Source: Congregibacter brevis (lineage in GTDB: Bacteria > Pseudomonadota > Gammaproteobacteria > Pseudomonadales > Halieaceae). From it: 64,000 nt of DNA. This document shows positions 49,465 to 57,106 of this stretch, one piece after another; position 1 is the first letter of the stretch; each line of letters begins with the position of its first letter. The notes under the pieces were generated by a model that saw only the letters and a program-made list of their open reading frames with translations, searched no databases and had not been told where the DNA came from. The translations under genes and the position numbers were made by a program. The DNA is taken from the NCBI RefSeq assembly GCF_045689245.1, contig NZ_CP136865.1, forward strand, positions 434,001 through 498,000, in the 5' to 3' direction.

Positions 49465-50683
49465 TCACCTCTCGGTAGTAGCGCACCATCTCTTCACCAC
49501 ACACAGTCCAGCTAAAGGTATCGAGGATGCGCTCTCGCCCCGCCGCAGCCAAACGCTCCCGCTCCGCTTCGTTATCCAGAAGCTGAGTTATTGCCTTCAC
49601 CAAGGCTTGGTCATCGGCATTGGGCACGATCACACCGGCGTCAGAGACAATCTCTGGAAGGGCGCCACCATCGGTCGACACTACGGGTACCCCACAAGCC
49701 ATGGCCTCTCCGGCGGGTAAACCAAAGCCCTCGTAAATCGAAGGTATGACCGCCAAGGTGGCTTCGGCATAATGGCGCACCATCTCTCCAGTGCTAATAC
49801 CGGAGATAAACCGTACGCGATCACGAATCCGCAGTCGATCCAGTAACTGTTCTGTTTTTCCACCCGGCTGCGGCCGGCCCACGACCAGTAATTCCAGATC
49901 GGGATAACGCTCAAGGAGAGCTGCATAGGCTTTCAGCAAGTAACGCAGTCCCTTCAGCGGTGCATCTGCCGAAGCAGTGGCCATGAGACGATTGCTACGG
50001 CGCTGTATTTCCGCGTGAGGGCGAAACACCGCCGTATCGATACCGTTGTAGACCAGATCTATCTGATCGGCGGGCAATCCGAAATCCGTAGCAATGTCCT
50101 GACGCGACTGCTCTGACACCGTGATCACGTGGCGCAAACGGCGCACCACCTTTCCCTGCATGGTCAGAAAAGAGTGCCAACGGCGCACCAGCAGTCGCTC
50201 GTGCCAGCTTCTGGCTGCACGAAGCGCAATTCGCAAATCGTGGGTTATTGGGTGATGGACCGTGGTAACCAGCGGAAAGCCCTCTTTCTGGAGCTTAAGC
50301 ACCCCGTAACTCAGGCTTTGATTGTCATGGATCAGATCGTAATGACGACCCTCTTTATGCAGATACTTTCGTACCCGGCGACCGAAGGTGTAAGGCTCCG
50401 CAAACCCACCCGTTAACTTACTCAGCCACTCAATCATATCGCTCAGCGACAGCAAGTGGCGTGGCCGAAGAGAACCCAAGCCGTGGGTGAACAAATCCAG
50501 ACTGGGGATATGAATCAATCGCACGCGGGGGTCGAGTTCCGGGTAGGGCGGCCCTGAAATGACATCCACCTCATGGCCTGCCTCAACCAGAGCCTTGCTC
50601 AGGTAATGCAGGTAAATACCTTGGCCCCCTCCATGGGGCTGGCTGCGATAGCCAAGCAGGGCAATGTGCAAAGGTCCCGACAT
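49445..50683 (-). CDS. GT4 family glycosyltransferase
   Basis: Retaining GT-B glycosyltransferase of 412 aa from ATG 50683 (GGAG 4 nt upstream; the frame runs on to 50743). N-terminal GGGQGIYLHYLSKALVEAGHEV is the acceptor-domain glycine loop; the donor site carries ATASADAPLKGLRYLL and the E-x7-E signature EGFGLPAGEAMACGVPVV (about 310-327). Donor and acceptor are not identified; an LPS core or glycolipid role is inferred from waaA, methyltransferase and rhamnose genes. Divergent from rmlA (186 bp). Confidence 0.9.
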   Translation of the reverse strand: MSGPLHIALLGYRSQPHGGGQGIYLHYLSKALVEAGHEVDVISGPPYPELDPRVRLIHIPSLDLFTHGLGSLRPRHLLSLSDMIEWLSKLTGGFAEPYTFGRRVRKYLHKEGRHYDLIHDNQSLSYGVLKLQKEGFPLVTTVHHPITHDLRIALRAARSWHERLLVRRWHSFLTMQGKVVRRLRHVITVSEQSRQDIATDFGLPADQIDLVYNGIDTAVFRPHAEIQRRSNRLMATASADAPLKGLRYLLKAYAALLERYPDLELLVVGRPQPGGKTEQLLDRLRIRDRVRFISGISTGEMVRHYAEATLAVIPSIYEGFGLPAGEAMACGVPVVSTDGGALPEIVSDAGVIVPNADDQALVKAITQLLDNEAERERLAAAGRERILDTFSWTVCGEEMVRYYREVIADANA

Positions 50684-50869
50684 GGAACTCCGAGTGGGAT
50701 GATGTTTAAAGGGCAGCCGCGCATTGTATACACCGCAGGTCATGGTACAAGCTGTGATTCAAGTCCCAGCCCTGGGTAAAAGCTGACTCGGAGCACCGGC
50801 CGTGACACGACAGGGCCCAAGGTGCGGCGATATACTGCAGGCCTATGATCAAGCCATGGATGTAAGCTT

Positions 50870-51775
50870 ATGAGTGACACGGCGTACAAGGGCATCATTC
50901 TTGCCGGCGGTTCTGGCACGCGACTTCACCCCCTTACCAGCACGGTGAGCAAGCAGCTCATGCCGGTTTATGACAAGCCAATGATCTACTACCCCCTTGC
51001 TACTCTCATGGAAGCGGGTATCCGCGATGTACTGATAATCACCACGCCTCGGGATCAAAAGGCTTTTGCCGATCTTCTTGGAGGCGGTGAGCAGTGGGGA
51101 ATCAACATCACCTATGCCGTACAGCCCAGTCCAGATGGCCTCGCGCAGGCTTTTATCCTTGGTGAGGACTTCGTCGGTGACAGCCCGGTCAGTCTGGTCC
51201 TTGGCGACAACATTTTTTACGGCGATGGCTTTTCCAAAAGCCTGCGACACGCCGCCGAGCGCAAAAGTGGCGCGTCAGTGTTTGCCTACTATGTAAACGA
51301 TCCCGAACGTTACGGCGTTGTGGATTTTGACAGTGATGGAGTGGCCAGCAATATCGAAGAAAAGCCCGCCAATCCTCGCTCTCACTATGCAGTCACCGGC
51401 CTATACTTTTACGATAATGACGTCGTAGATATCGCTAAGAATATAAAGCCTTCCCCTCGGGGCGAGCTCGAAATCACTGATGTGAACCTCGCTTATCTCA
51501 AGCGCGGAGATCTCCATGTCGAGGTTATGAGTCGGGGTACCGCGTGGTTGGACACGGGAACCCATAACTCTCTCTTGGATGCCGCCAATTTTATTCGGGT
51601 TGTAGAAGAGCGCCAGGGGCTAAAGATCGCCTGCCCCGAAGAAGTGGCTTACCGCATGGGTTACATCGACGCTAATGGTCTTCAGGAGCTCGCAGCGCCT
51701 CTGATCAAGAGCGGCTACGGTGAATATCTAATGGGCCTGCTTCGCGAAGAGGGGGCAGTTCGCAATGCAATTTGA
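50870..51775 (+). CDS. rmlA: Glucose-1-phosphate thymidylyltransferase
   Basis: First step of dTDP-L-rhamnose synthesis: dTTP plus glucose 1-phosphate gives dTDP-glucose. 301 aa, near the usual 290. The nucleotidyltransferase signature GIILAGGSGTRLHPLT at about residues 5-20 and metal site LVLGDNIFYGDG at about 109-120 are intact, as is IEEKPANPRS. The 3' end overlaps rmlC by 11 bp, so both are translationally coupled. The two other pathway genes (rmlB, rmlD) lie 1.5 kb away on the opposite strand. Confidence 0.96.
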   Translation: MSDTAYKGIILAGGSGTRLHPLTSTVSKQLMPVYDKPMIYYPLATLMEAGIRDVLIITTPRDQKAFADLLGGGEQWGINITYAVQPSPDGLAQAFILGEDFVGDSPVSLVLGDNIFYGDGFSKSLRHAAERKSGASVFAYYVNDPERYGVVDFDSDGVASNIEEKPANPRSHYAVTGLYFYDNDVVDIAKNIKPSPRGELEITDVNLAYLKRGDLHVEVMSRGTAWLDTGTHNSLLDAANFIRVVEERQGLKIACPEEVAYRMGYIDANGLQELAAPLIKSGYGEYLMGLLREEGAVRNAI

Positions 51776-52313
51776 AGCGACCAGTCTTCCCGGGGTGTAC
51801 CTGCTAACGCCTACCGTGTATGGCGACGAGCGCGGGTTCTTTATGGAAAGCTGGAACGCAGAAGCCTTTCGGGACGCTGGATTCGATCTGAACTTTGTTC
51901 AGGACAACCACAGCCGCTCTGCGCAGGGCATTCTGCGGGGGCTGCATTACCAGACCAATCATACGCAGGGAAAACTTGTGCGCGTCACCGCCGGCAGTGT
52001 GTATGACGTTGCCGTGGATCTGCGAAGAGATTCACCGACTCTGGGGCAGTGGTATGGCGTCACTCTTGATGCCACAAGCCAACAAATGCTTTGGGTACCT
52101 CCAGGCTTTGCCCACGGTTTCTACGTAACTTCTGAGTACGCCGACTTCCAATACAAGTGCACGGACAAATACGACCCGAGCAACGAAGTCAGCATAGCCT
52201 GGGATGATCCAACCCTTGGGATCGATTGGCCACTGGTGGGCGGTAAACCCCCGTCACTCTCAGCCAAAGATCAAACAGGCTTGGCGTTTGCGGACGCACC
52301 TCGGCTTCCCTAG
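51765..52313 (+). CDS. rmlC: dTDP-4-dehydrorhamnose 3,5-epimerase
   Basis: Double epimerisation of dTDP-4-keto-6-deoxyglucose. 182 aa cupin protein. Start motif GVYLLTPTVYGDERGFFMES; His in RGLHYQ (about residue 63) is the catalytic base; YDVAVDLR with Asp, and the tyrosine in GFAHGFYV, complete the site. It overlaps rmlA by 11 bp. Convergent with the aldose epimerase gene (46 bp between stops). Confidence 0.95.
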   Translation: MQFEATSLPGVYLLTPTVYGDERGFFMESWNAEAFRDAGFDLNFVQDNHSRSAQGILRGLHYQTNHTQGKLVRVTAGSVYDVAVDLRRDSPTLGQWYGVTLDATSQQMLWVPPGFAHGFYVTSEYADFQYKCTDKYDPSNEVSIAWDDPTLGIDWPLVGGKPPSLSAKDQTGLAFADAPRLP

Positions 52314-52359
52314 CAGGCGAAAATCTGCGGCACACCGATGACGGAGCATCACAGGACAC

Positions 52360-53214
52360 TTAGTGGTGTATGAGCCGAAACACGAGCGTGCCTTCAAGAA
52401 CTTCGTTAGTGCGCAACATCTGTGGGGCTGGGATCTCAGGCAAAGAATCTACGGCCATTGCCCCGGTTAAATGACTCACCGGCTCTAAACACAACAGCGG
52501 TTTGTTTTTGGGTCTGAACACATGCAGTGCCGTAAACACGGGATCTGAAGACAGCAGGAGACTCCGGTCCCACCACTCCATCCGCAGGCTGTTTTGCCAA
52601 CCATCAAAATCACTATCAATACCTGGCTTGGGCAAACTCCCCGTAATTAGGTCAGTGCATTCCGTCGCACCAACCCTATACGCAACCGGCAAACATCGTT
52701 CGTCAGCAGCTAAGAAAGCGTTCGTCGTGGCCTTAACACCAAGCAAGCCGTCAGTGGGAAAGGCGGGATGTAATCCAAAACCAGCGGGCATTAAACCGGC
52801 ACCAAGGTGTTGGAGCTTCATGTGGATCTGCAGTTCTTGGGGCGCAAGCATAAAGCTAAGCGAAGCGCGGTATCGCCACGGCCATGGGTCATCACTACCG
52901 TCATAGCTGAGTTCAACGGAGTTCACTTCCTGGCGGCCCACAGACCAGGGCGCCTGCCAGGCATAGCCGTGAATGGGGTGAACAGACACATGAGGACGAT
53001 TGGCTGGCAAAACTTCAGAAGAAGACTTCAGCCTTCCGTCAGCGATGCGGTTGGCAAACGGTACGAGAGGAAAGCACGGTGGCGTGCTTATGGTCGATGC
53101 GAGAGCGCTGTCGACAAGCCAGTCGCGCCACTGTCCTGCATGCAGCGACTGAAGGGACAGAAGCGCCGCGCCGTTTTCCGGAGCAATCTCAATCCGCACA
53201 TCCCCATGCTCCAA
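52360..53214 (-). CDS. Aldose 1-epimerase family protein (GalM-like)
   Basis: Mutarotase-like beta-sandwich protein of 284 aa. PLVPFANRIADGR (substrate Arg), PIHGYAWQAPWSV (catalytic His of the family), GFGLHPAF (second His) and a late LCLEPVSHLTGA glutamate motif are present. The only start I find is TTG at 53214; no ATG or GTG exists upstream in frame before a stop, so the true start may be a few codons away. It lies downstream of rmlB (49 bp), so it probably belongs to the rhamnose operon, acting on sugar anomers. Substrate uncertain. Confidence 0.85.
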   Translation of the reverse strand: MEHGDVRIEIAPENGAALLSLQSLHAGQWRDWLVDSALASTISTPPCFPLVPFANRIADGRLKSSSEVLPANRPHVSVHPIHGYAWQAPWSVGRQEVNSVELSYDGSDDPWPWRYRASLSFMLAPQELQIHMKLQHLGAGLMPAGFGLHPAFPTDGLLGVKATTNAFLAADERCLPVAYRVGATECTDLITGSLPKPGIDSDFDGWQNSLRMEWWDRSLLLSSDPVFTALHVFRPKNKPLLCLEPVSHLTGAMAVDSLPEIPAPQMLRTNEVLEGTLVFRLIHH

Positions 53215-53263
53215 GCACAGAGCGACACCGAGGCCGTCAGATTTTAGATATTCCTTTATTTAG

Positions 53264-54328
53264 CTAAGCCTGAACTAAGGGCCGCCACCAGGCTTCGTTT
53301 GCTAGATACCAATCAATGGTGCGTTCAATACCCGTTTCGAAGGTCTCTGCAGGCGCATAACCCAGCTCGCTCATAATCCGGCTCGCATCAATAGCGTAGC
53401 GCCAATCGTGTCCCGCACGATCGGTGACAAATCGAATGAGACTGTCGGCAGACTCACCACGGCTTTGGGGAGCATCGGGATAGTTCTCTCGCAAGCTTGG
53501 GTCTGCAGCAAACCTTGCGTCCAGGCGCTCGCACAAGAGATTCACAATCGCCAGATTGTTCCATTCGTTGTTGCCGCCAATGTTGTAGCACTCACCCACC
53601 TCGCCTTTACCCAAGACCAGCTCAATGCCGCGGCAGTGATCCTCAACATAAAGCCAATCTCGGATATTAGTGCCATCACCGTATACCGGTAGCTCTTGTC
53701 CCCGCAGAATATTGGTCAAGCAAAGAGGGACCAGCTTCTCGGGAAAATGGAAAGGTCCATAGTTATTCGAGCAATTACTCGTACTGACCTGCAAACCATA
53801 GGTATGGAGATAGGCCCGTACAAGATGGTCTGAAGCCGCTTTACTCGCAGAATAAGGCGAATTGGGCTGGTACTGCTGGGCTTCAAAAAAGCCCGGGGCG
53901 TCCGGTGCAAGAGAGCCATAAACTTCGTCCGTGGACACATGATGAAAACGATGAGGTTTTCCGTCTCCATCTAACCAGACTGTCCGGGCTGCCTTTAAAA
54001 GACTGTGGGTTCCAATAATGTTGGTCTCGATGAATGCATCGGGACCGCTAATGGAGCGATCGACGTGACTCTCCGCAGCAAAGTGCACGACGGTATCTAC
54101 TGCCTCATCGCGCATCAACTGAGTTACTCGATCTTCATCGCAGATATCCGCGTGAACAAAGCTGAAGTTGTCATTGGCTTCTATGCTCGCAAGATTAGCT
54201 CTGTTACCTGCGTAGGTGAGTGCATCGTAGGCAATGACACGATCATCTGGGTGTGCACCCAACCAATAGTGAACGAAATTGGAACCGATAAATCCCGCCG
54301 CTCCCGTCACCAACAGAGTGTTAGCCAT
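53264..54328 (-). CDS. rmlB: dTDP-glucose 4,6-dehydratase
   Basis: NAD-dependent extended SDR that converts dTDP-glucose to dTDP-4-keto-6-deoxyglucose. 354 aa. Rossmann motif TGAAGFIGSNFV near residue 8, HFAAESHVDRS, the dehydratase STDEVYG with Asp-Glu pair, and YSASKAASDHLV with catalytic Tyr and Lys. SNCSNNYGPFHFPEKL is typical. Its start overlaps the rmlD stop by 8 bp; the aldose epimerase gene follows. Confidence 0.96.
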   Translation of the reverse strand: MANTLLVTGAAGFIGSNFVHYWLGAHPDDRVIAYDALTYAGNRANLASIEANDNFSFVHADICDEDRVTQLMRDEAVDTVVHFAAESHVDRSISGPDAFIETNIIGTHSLLKAARTVWLDGDGKPHRFHHVSTDEVYGSLAPDAPGFFEAQQYQPNSPYSASKAASDHLVRAYLHTYGLQVSTSNCSNNYGPFHFPEKLVPLCLTNILRGQELPVYGDGTNIRDWLYVEDHCRGIELVLGKGEVGECYNIGGNNEWNNLAIVNLLCERLDARFAADPSLRENYPDAPQSRGESADSLIRFVTDRAGHDWRYAIDASRIMSELGYAPAETFETGIERTIDWYLANEAWWRPLVQA

Positions 54329-55214
54329 GGTCCGCCTCCCTTAATCGTAAAAGTGCAGCACGGAGTTGGCTGCGCCAGTGAGTCGGTGGTATGTCAAAAT
54401 CCTGCCAACTCCGTGTTTTGTCCAACACACTATAAGCCGGACGAGCGGCTGGCGTTGGGTAGTCCACAGTGCGAATAGGATTTACGCCTGCAATCTTCTG
54501 CAGTAAGCCAAGCGCGAAAGCCTCTTCACCGATTGCCAATGCAAAGTCATACCAGCTACAAACACCCGCATCACTCCAATGATAGATCCCGTTTAGCTCA
54601 GGACGCCCTGCGGCAGCCCACAGTGCATTGGCTAAAGAGTAGGCGTCCGTTGGGGTTCCTACCTGATCTGACACGACACTGATTTCATCAAGCGAATCAT
54701 GCAGTCGCAGCATGGTCCGCATAAAGTTCTGGCCATCATGGGAATACACCCAACCGGTTCGCAAGACCAACGCATCGGCGCGGGAATTCAACACAGCTCT
54801 CTCGCCAGCCTGCTTGCTCTCGCCATACACCCCCAGTGGCGCTGTAGTGGCATCTGTCGGATAAGGAGAGCTATTCAGACCATCAAATACAAAATCGGTG
54901 GAAACATGAAACAGACGGACACCTCGCTCAGCACAGGCTTCTGCCAGTACCAACGGGGCTTCGGCATTCGCTGCAAAAGCAGCGGCGGAGTCTTCTTCCG
55001 CGCGATCCACGGCCGTGTAGGCGGCCGCATTAATCAGGAGCTGGGGAGCTTCGGCATCCAATACGGAATCCACGGCAGCGCGATCGCAGATATCACAGTC
55101 GGCACGGGTGAGCGCACAAACCTTAATCGAGGAGGGTGCAGTGGCGCTAAGGGCAGAGCCAAGCTGGCCCGCCGCACCGGTTACTAAAACCTTGGTCAAA
55201 GGACCTTCACTCAT
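54321..55214 (-). CDS. rmlD: dTDP-4-dehydrorhamnose reductase
   Basis: Last step to dTDP-L-rhamnose, NAD(P)H-dependent. About 297 aa. Motifs: VLVTGAAGQLGSAL, LINAAAYTAVDRAEED, STDFVFDG, and YGESKQAGE with Tyr-Lys. The frame opens at 55235; ATG 55214 is taken here, but a TTG at 55199 has the better ribosome binding site (GAAGG 5 nt upstream) and begins right at the Rossmann strand. Overlaps rmlB by 8 bp. With rmlA, C and B it gives a complete rhamnose pathway. Confidence 0.94.
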   Translation of the reverse strand: MSEGPLTKVLVTGAAGQLGSALSATAPSSIKVCALTRADCDICDRAAVDSVLDAEAPQLLINAAAYTAVDRAEEDSAAAFAANAEAPLVLAEACAERGVRLFHVSTDFVFDGLNSSPYPTDATTAPLGVYGESKQAGERAVLNSRADALVLRTGWVYSHDGQNFMRTMLRLHDSLDEISVVSDQVGTPTDAYSLANALWAAAGRPELNGIYHWSDAGVCSWYDFALAIGEEAFALGLLQKIAGVNPIRTVDYPTPAARPAYSVLDKTRSWQDFDIPPTHWRSQLRAALLRLREADHG

Positions 55215-55248
55215 CGTCTTCGCCAATGCTGCCAAATAGAGTCATGGC

Positions 55249-56106
55249 TTAAGCCGCGGCGATGTGGGCATCCATCCAATCACCCAGCTCTCCAAGCACT
55301 TGAGCTTGCTCCGGCTCGTTAAAGATCTCGTGGTACAAACCAGGATACAAACGCAGAGTCTTATCTTGGCTACCCACGCTATCAAAGAAGTTCCGAGATC
55401 CGCTGACGGCAGCCATAACATCGCCTTCTCCATGCATAACCAGAAGCGGAAGCGTCACGTCACCACGGCGTTTTTGGAGGTTCTCCATCGCGGAAAACAG
55501 TTCAACCAACAGGCGAGCCGTAATTTTGCCGCTATGTACCAAAGGATCCTCCTGGTAACGTCGCACAACCTCAGCATCCCGACTGACCTCACTGGCATCC
55601 AACTGCAAAGCGCCGAGCTTTGGCACGATCGACGCCAAAACCTTATTAAGAAAAATCGCAAAACCACTGGGAGGTTCAGGGACCTCAAATGCCGCACCGG
55701 AAAAAGCGGCGCCGGCAAACTGTGGCTGTCGGTCAATAAGGTAGTTTCCGGTAATCAGACCACCCATGCTGTGACCAATAATGAAGCAGGGGACTTCTGC
55801 GTAGTCAGCCGCTATCTTTTCACGCAGCGCGTCCAATGCGGGATAGAAATCTTCAAACTTGTTGATGAAGCAGCGGTGCCCTGGCGTTTTGCCGTGCCCC
55901 GGATGGTCGGGAGCGAAGCTGGCGATCTTACGCGCAGCCAACGCCTCAGCAACATGTTGATAACGACCGCTATGTTCCCCGAGACCATGAACAATGAGTG
56001 CGACGGCTCGAGGAGATTCCACATCCCATCGACGATAAAAGACACCTTTGGCGTCGCCGTCTTCCAAGCCTAGCTCCTGTACTGCAAGCTCTGTATGTTC
56101 GCTCAT
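55249..56106 (-). CDS. Alpha/beta hydrolase, lysophospholipase/monoacylglycerol lipase type
   Basis: A 285-aa serine hydrolase. The nucleophile elbow is IGHSMGG (Ser near residue 112), the oxyanion motif VHGLGEHSGRY, with Asp in HGEGDVMA and His in YPGLYHEIFNEPE completing the triad. This arrangement matches the PldB/monoglyceride lipase group (Hydrolase_4). No signal peptide is seen, so it is likely cytoplasmic. It lies between ilvE (48 bp upstream) and rmlD, all on the same strand. Confidence 0.9.
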   Translation of the reverse strand: MSEHTELAVQELGLEDGDAKGVFYRRWDVESPRAVALIVHGLGEHSGRYQHVAEALAARKIASFAPDHPGHGKTPGHRCFINKFEDFYPALDALREKIAADYAEVPCFIIGHSMGGLITGNYLIDRQPQFAGAAFSGAAFEVPEPPSGFAIFLNKVLASIVPKLGALQLDASEVSRDAEVVRRYQEDPLVHSGKITARLLVELFSAMENLQKRRGDVTLPLLVMHGEGDVMAAVSGSRNFFDSVGSQDKTLRLYPGLYHEIFNEPEQAQVLGELGDWMDAHIAAA

Positions 56107-56154
56107 GGTTCTATCTCTTATTGGTGATGAGCCAGTGGCCCGTCGAAGGGCCGA

Positions 56155-57081
56155 TCAGGCAACCGGGCTTAGCCACTCCGCGTTCTGGGGTCGATTCCCG
56201 CGAACCGCGTCAAAATACATAGACTGTAGCTGCTCGGTGATTGGTCCACGGCTGCCGCTCCCAATCTCCCGTCCATCTAGCATTCTGATAGGCACGACTT
56301 CTGCGGCTGTGCCGGTAAAGAACGCCTCATCCGCAACATACACTTCGTCGCGAGTGATCCGTCGCTCGACGATTTCCAGTCCCAGCTCTTTCGCAAAAGC
56401 AAAGATCGTTGCTCGGGTGATCCCATCCAAACAGGATGTAAGCTCGGGTGTATGGATCTTTCCTCGACGCACAATAAAGACGTTCTCGCCGCTGCCTTCG
56501 GCTACGTAACCTTCGTTGTCCAGTAGGAGCGCCTCTTCAGCACCCGAATCCAAAGCCTCGCGCAGAGCGAGCATGGAATTGATGTAGTTGCCGTTGGCCT
56601 TCGCTTTGCACATGGTGATGTTCACGTGGTGACGGGTATAAGAAGACGTCCGTACTTTGATACCCCGCGCCACGGCCTCAGGATCCATATAGGAGGGCCA
56701 CTCCCACGCAGCTACCATCACATGAGTTTTGAGCCCATCGGCACGCAAACCCATACCCTCAGAGCCATAAAAGCACATGGGCCGCAAATAGGCTTCTTCA
56801 AGATCGTTAGCTCGCACCACAGCGCGCTGAGCCTCATTCAGGGTTTCCTTGTCGTAAGGCATATCCATCGTGAGAATCTTCGCCGAATTAAAGAGGCGGT
56901 CGGTGTGTTCATTCAGCTTAAAGATGCAGCTGCCACGATCCGGAGTCTTGTAAGCACGCACGCCTTCAAAAACGCCCAAACCGTAATGCAGTGTATGCGT
57001 CAGCACGTGCACCTTGGCCTCGCCCCAGGGAACCATCTCCCCGTCGAGCCAGATAGTGCCCTCGCGTTCCGCAAAATTCAT
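56155..57081 (-). CDS. ilvE: Branched-chain amino acid aminotransferase
   Basis: PLP-dependent fold-type IV transaminase, last step of Leu, Ile and Val synthesis. 308 aa, matching E. coli IlvE (309). GVFEGVRAYKTP (about 36-47), the PLP lysine in MCKAKANGNYINS (about 157-169), EGSGENVFIV, and TRDEVYVADEAFFTGTAAEV are diagnostic. It follows glnE by 25 bp, the same gene order as glnE-ilvE in Pseudomonas. Confidence 0.96.
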   Translation of the reverse strand: MNFAEREGTIWLDGEMVPWGEAKVHVLTHTLHYGLGVFEGVRAYKTPDRGSCIFKLNEHTDRLFNSAKILTMDMPYDKETLNEAQRAVVRANDLEEAYLRPMCFYGSEGMGLRADGLKTHVMVAAWEWPSYMDPEAVARGIKVRTSSYTRHHVNITMCKAKANGNYINSMLALREALDSGAEEALLLDNEGYVAEGSGENVFIVRRGKIHTPELTSCLDGITRATIFAFAKELGLEIVERRITRDEVYVADEAFFTGTAAEVVPIRMLDGREIGSGSRGPITEQLQSMYFDAVRGNRPQNAEWLSPVA

Positions 57082-57106
57082 GTTCTTCTCCTAAACTCTC
57101 TTTTGT

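Noticed and set aside
55264..56073. 269-codon plus-strand ORF antisense to the alpha/beta hydrolase
   Set aside because: The minus strand carries the full catalytic triad; the antisense frame has no recognisable feature.
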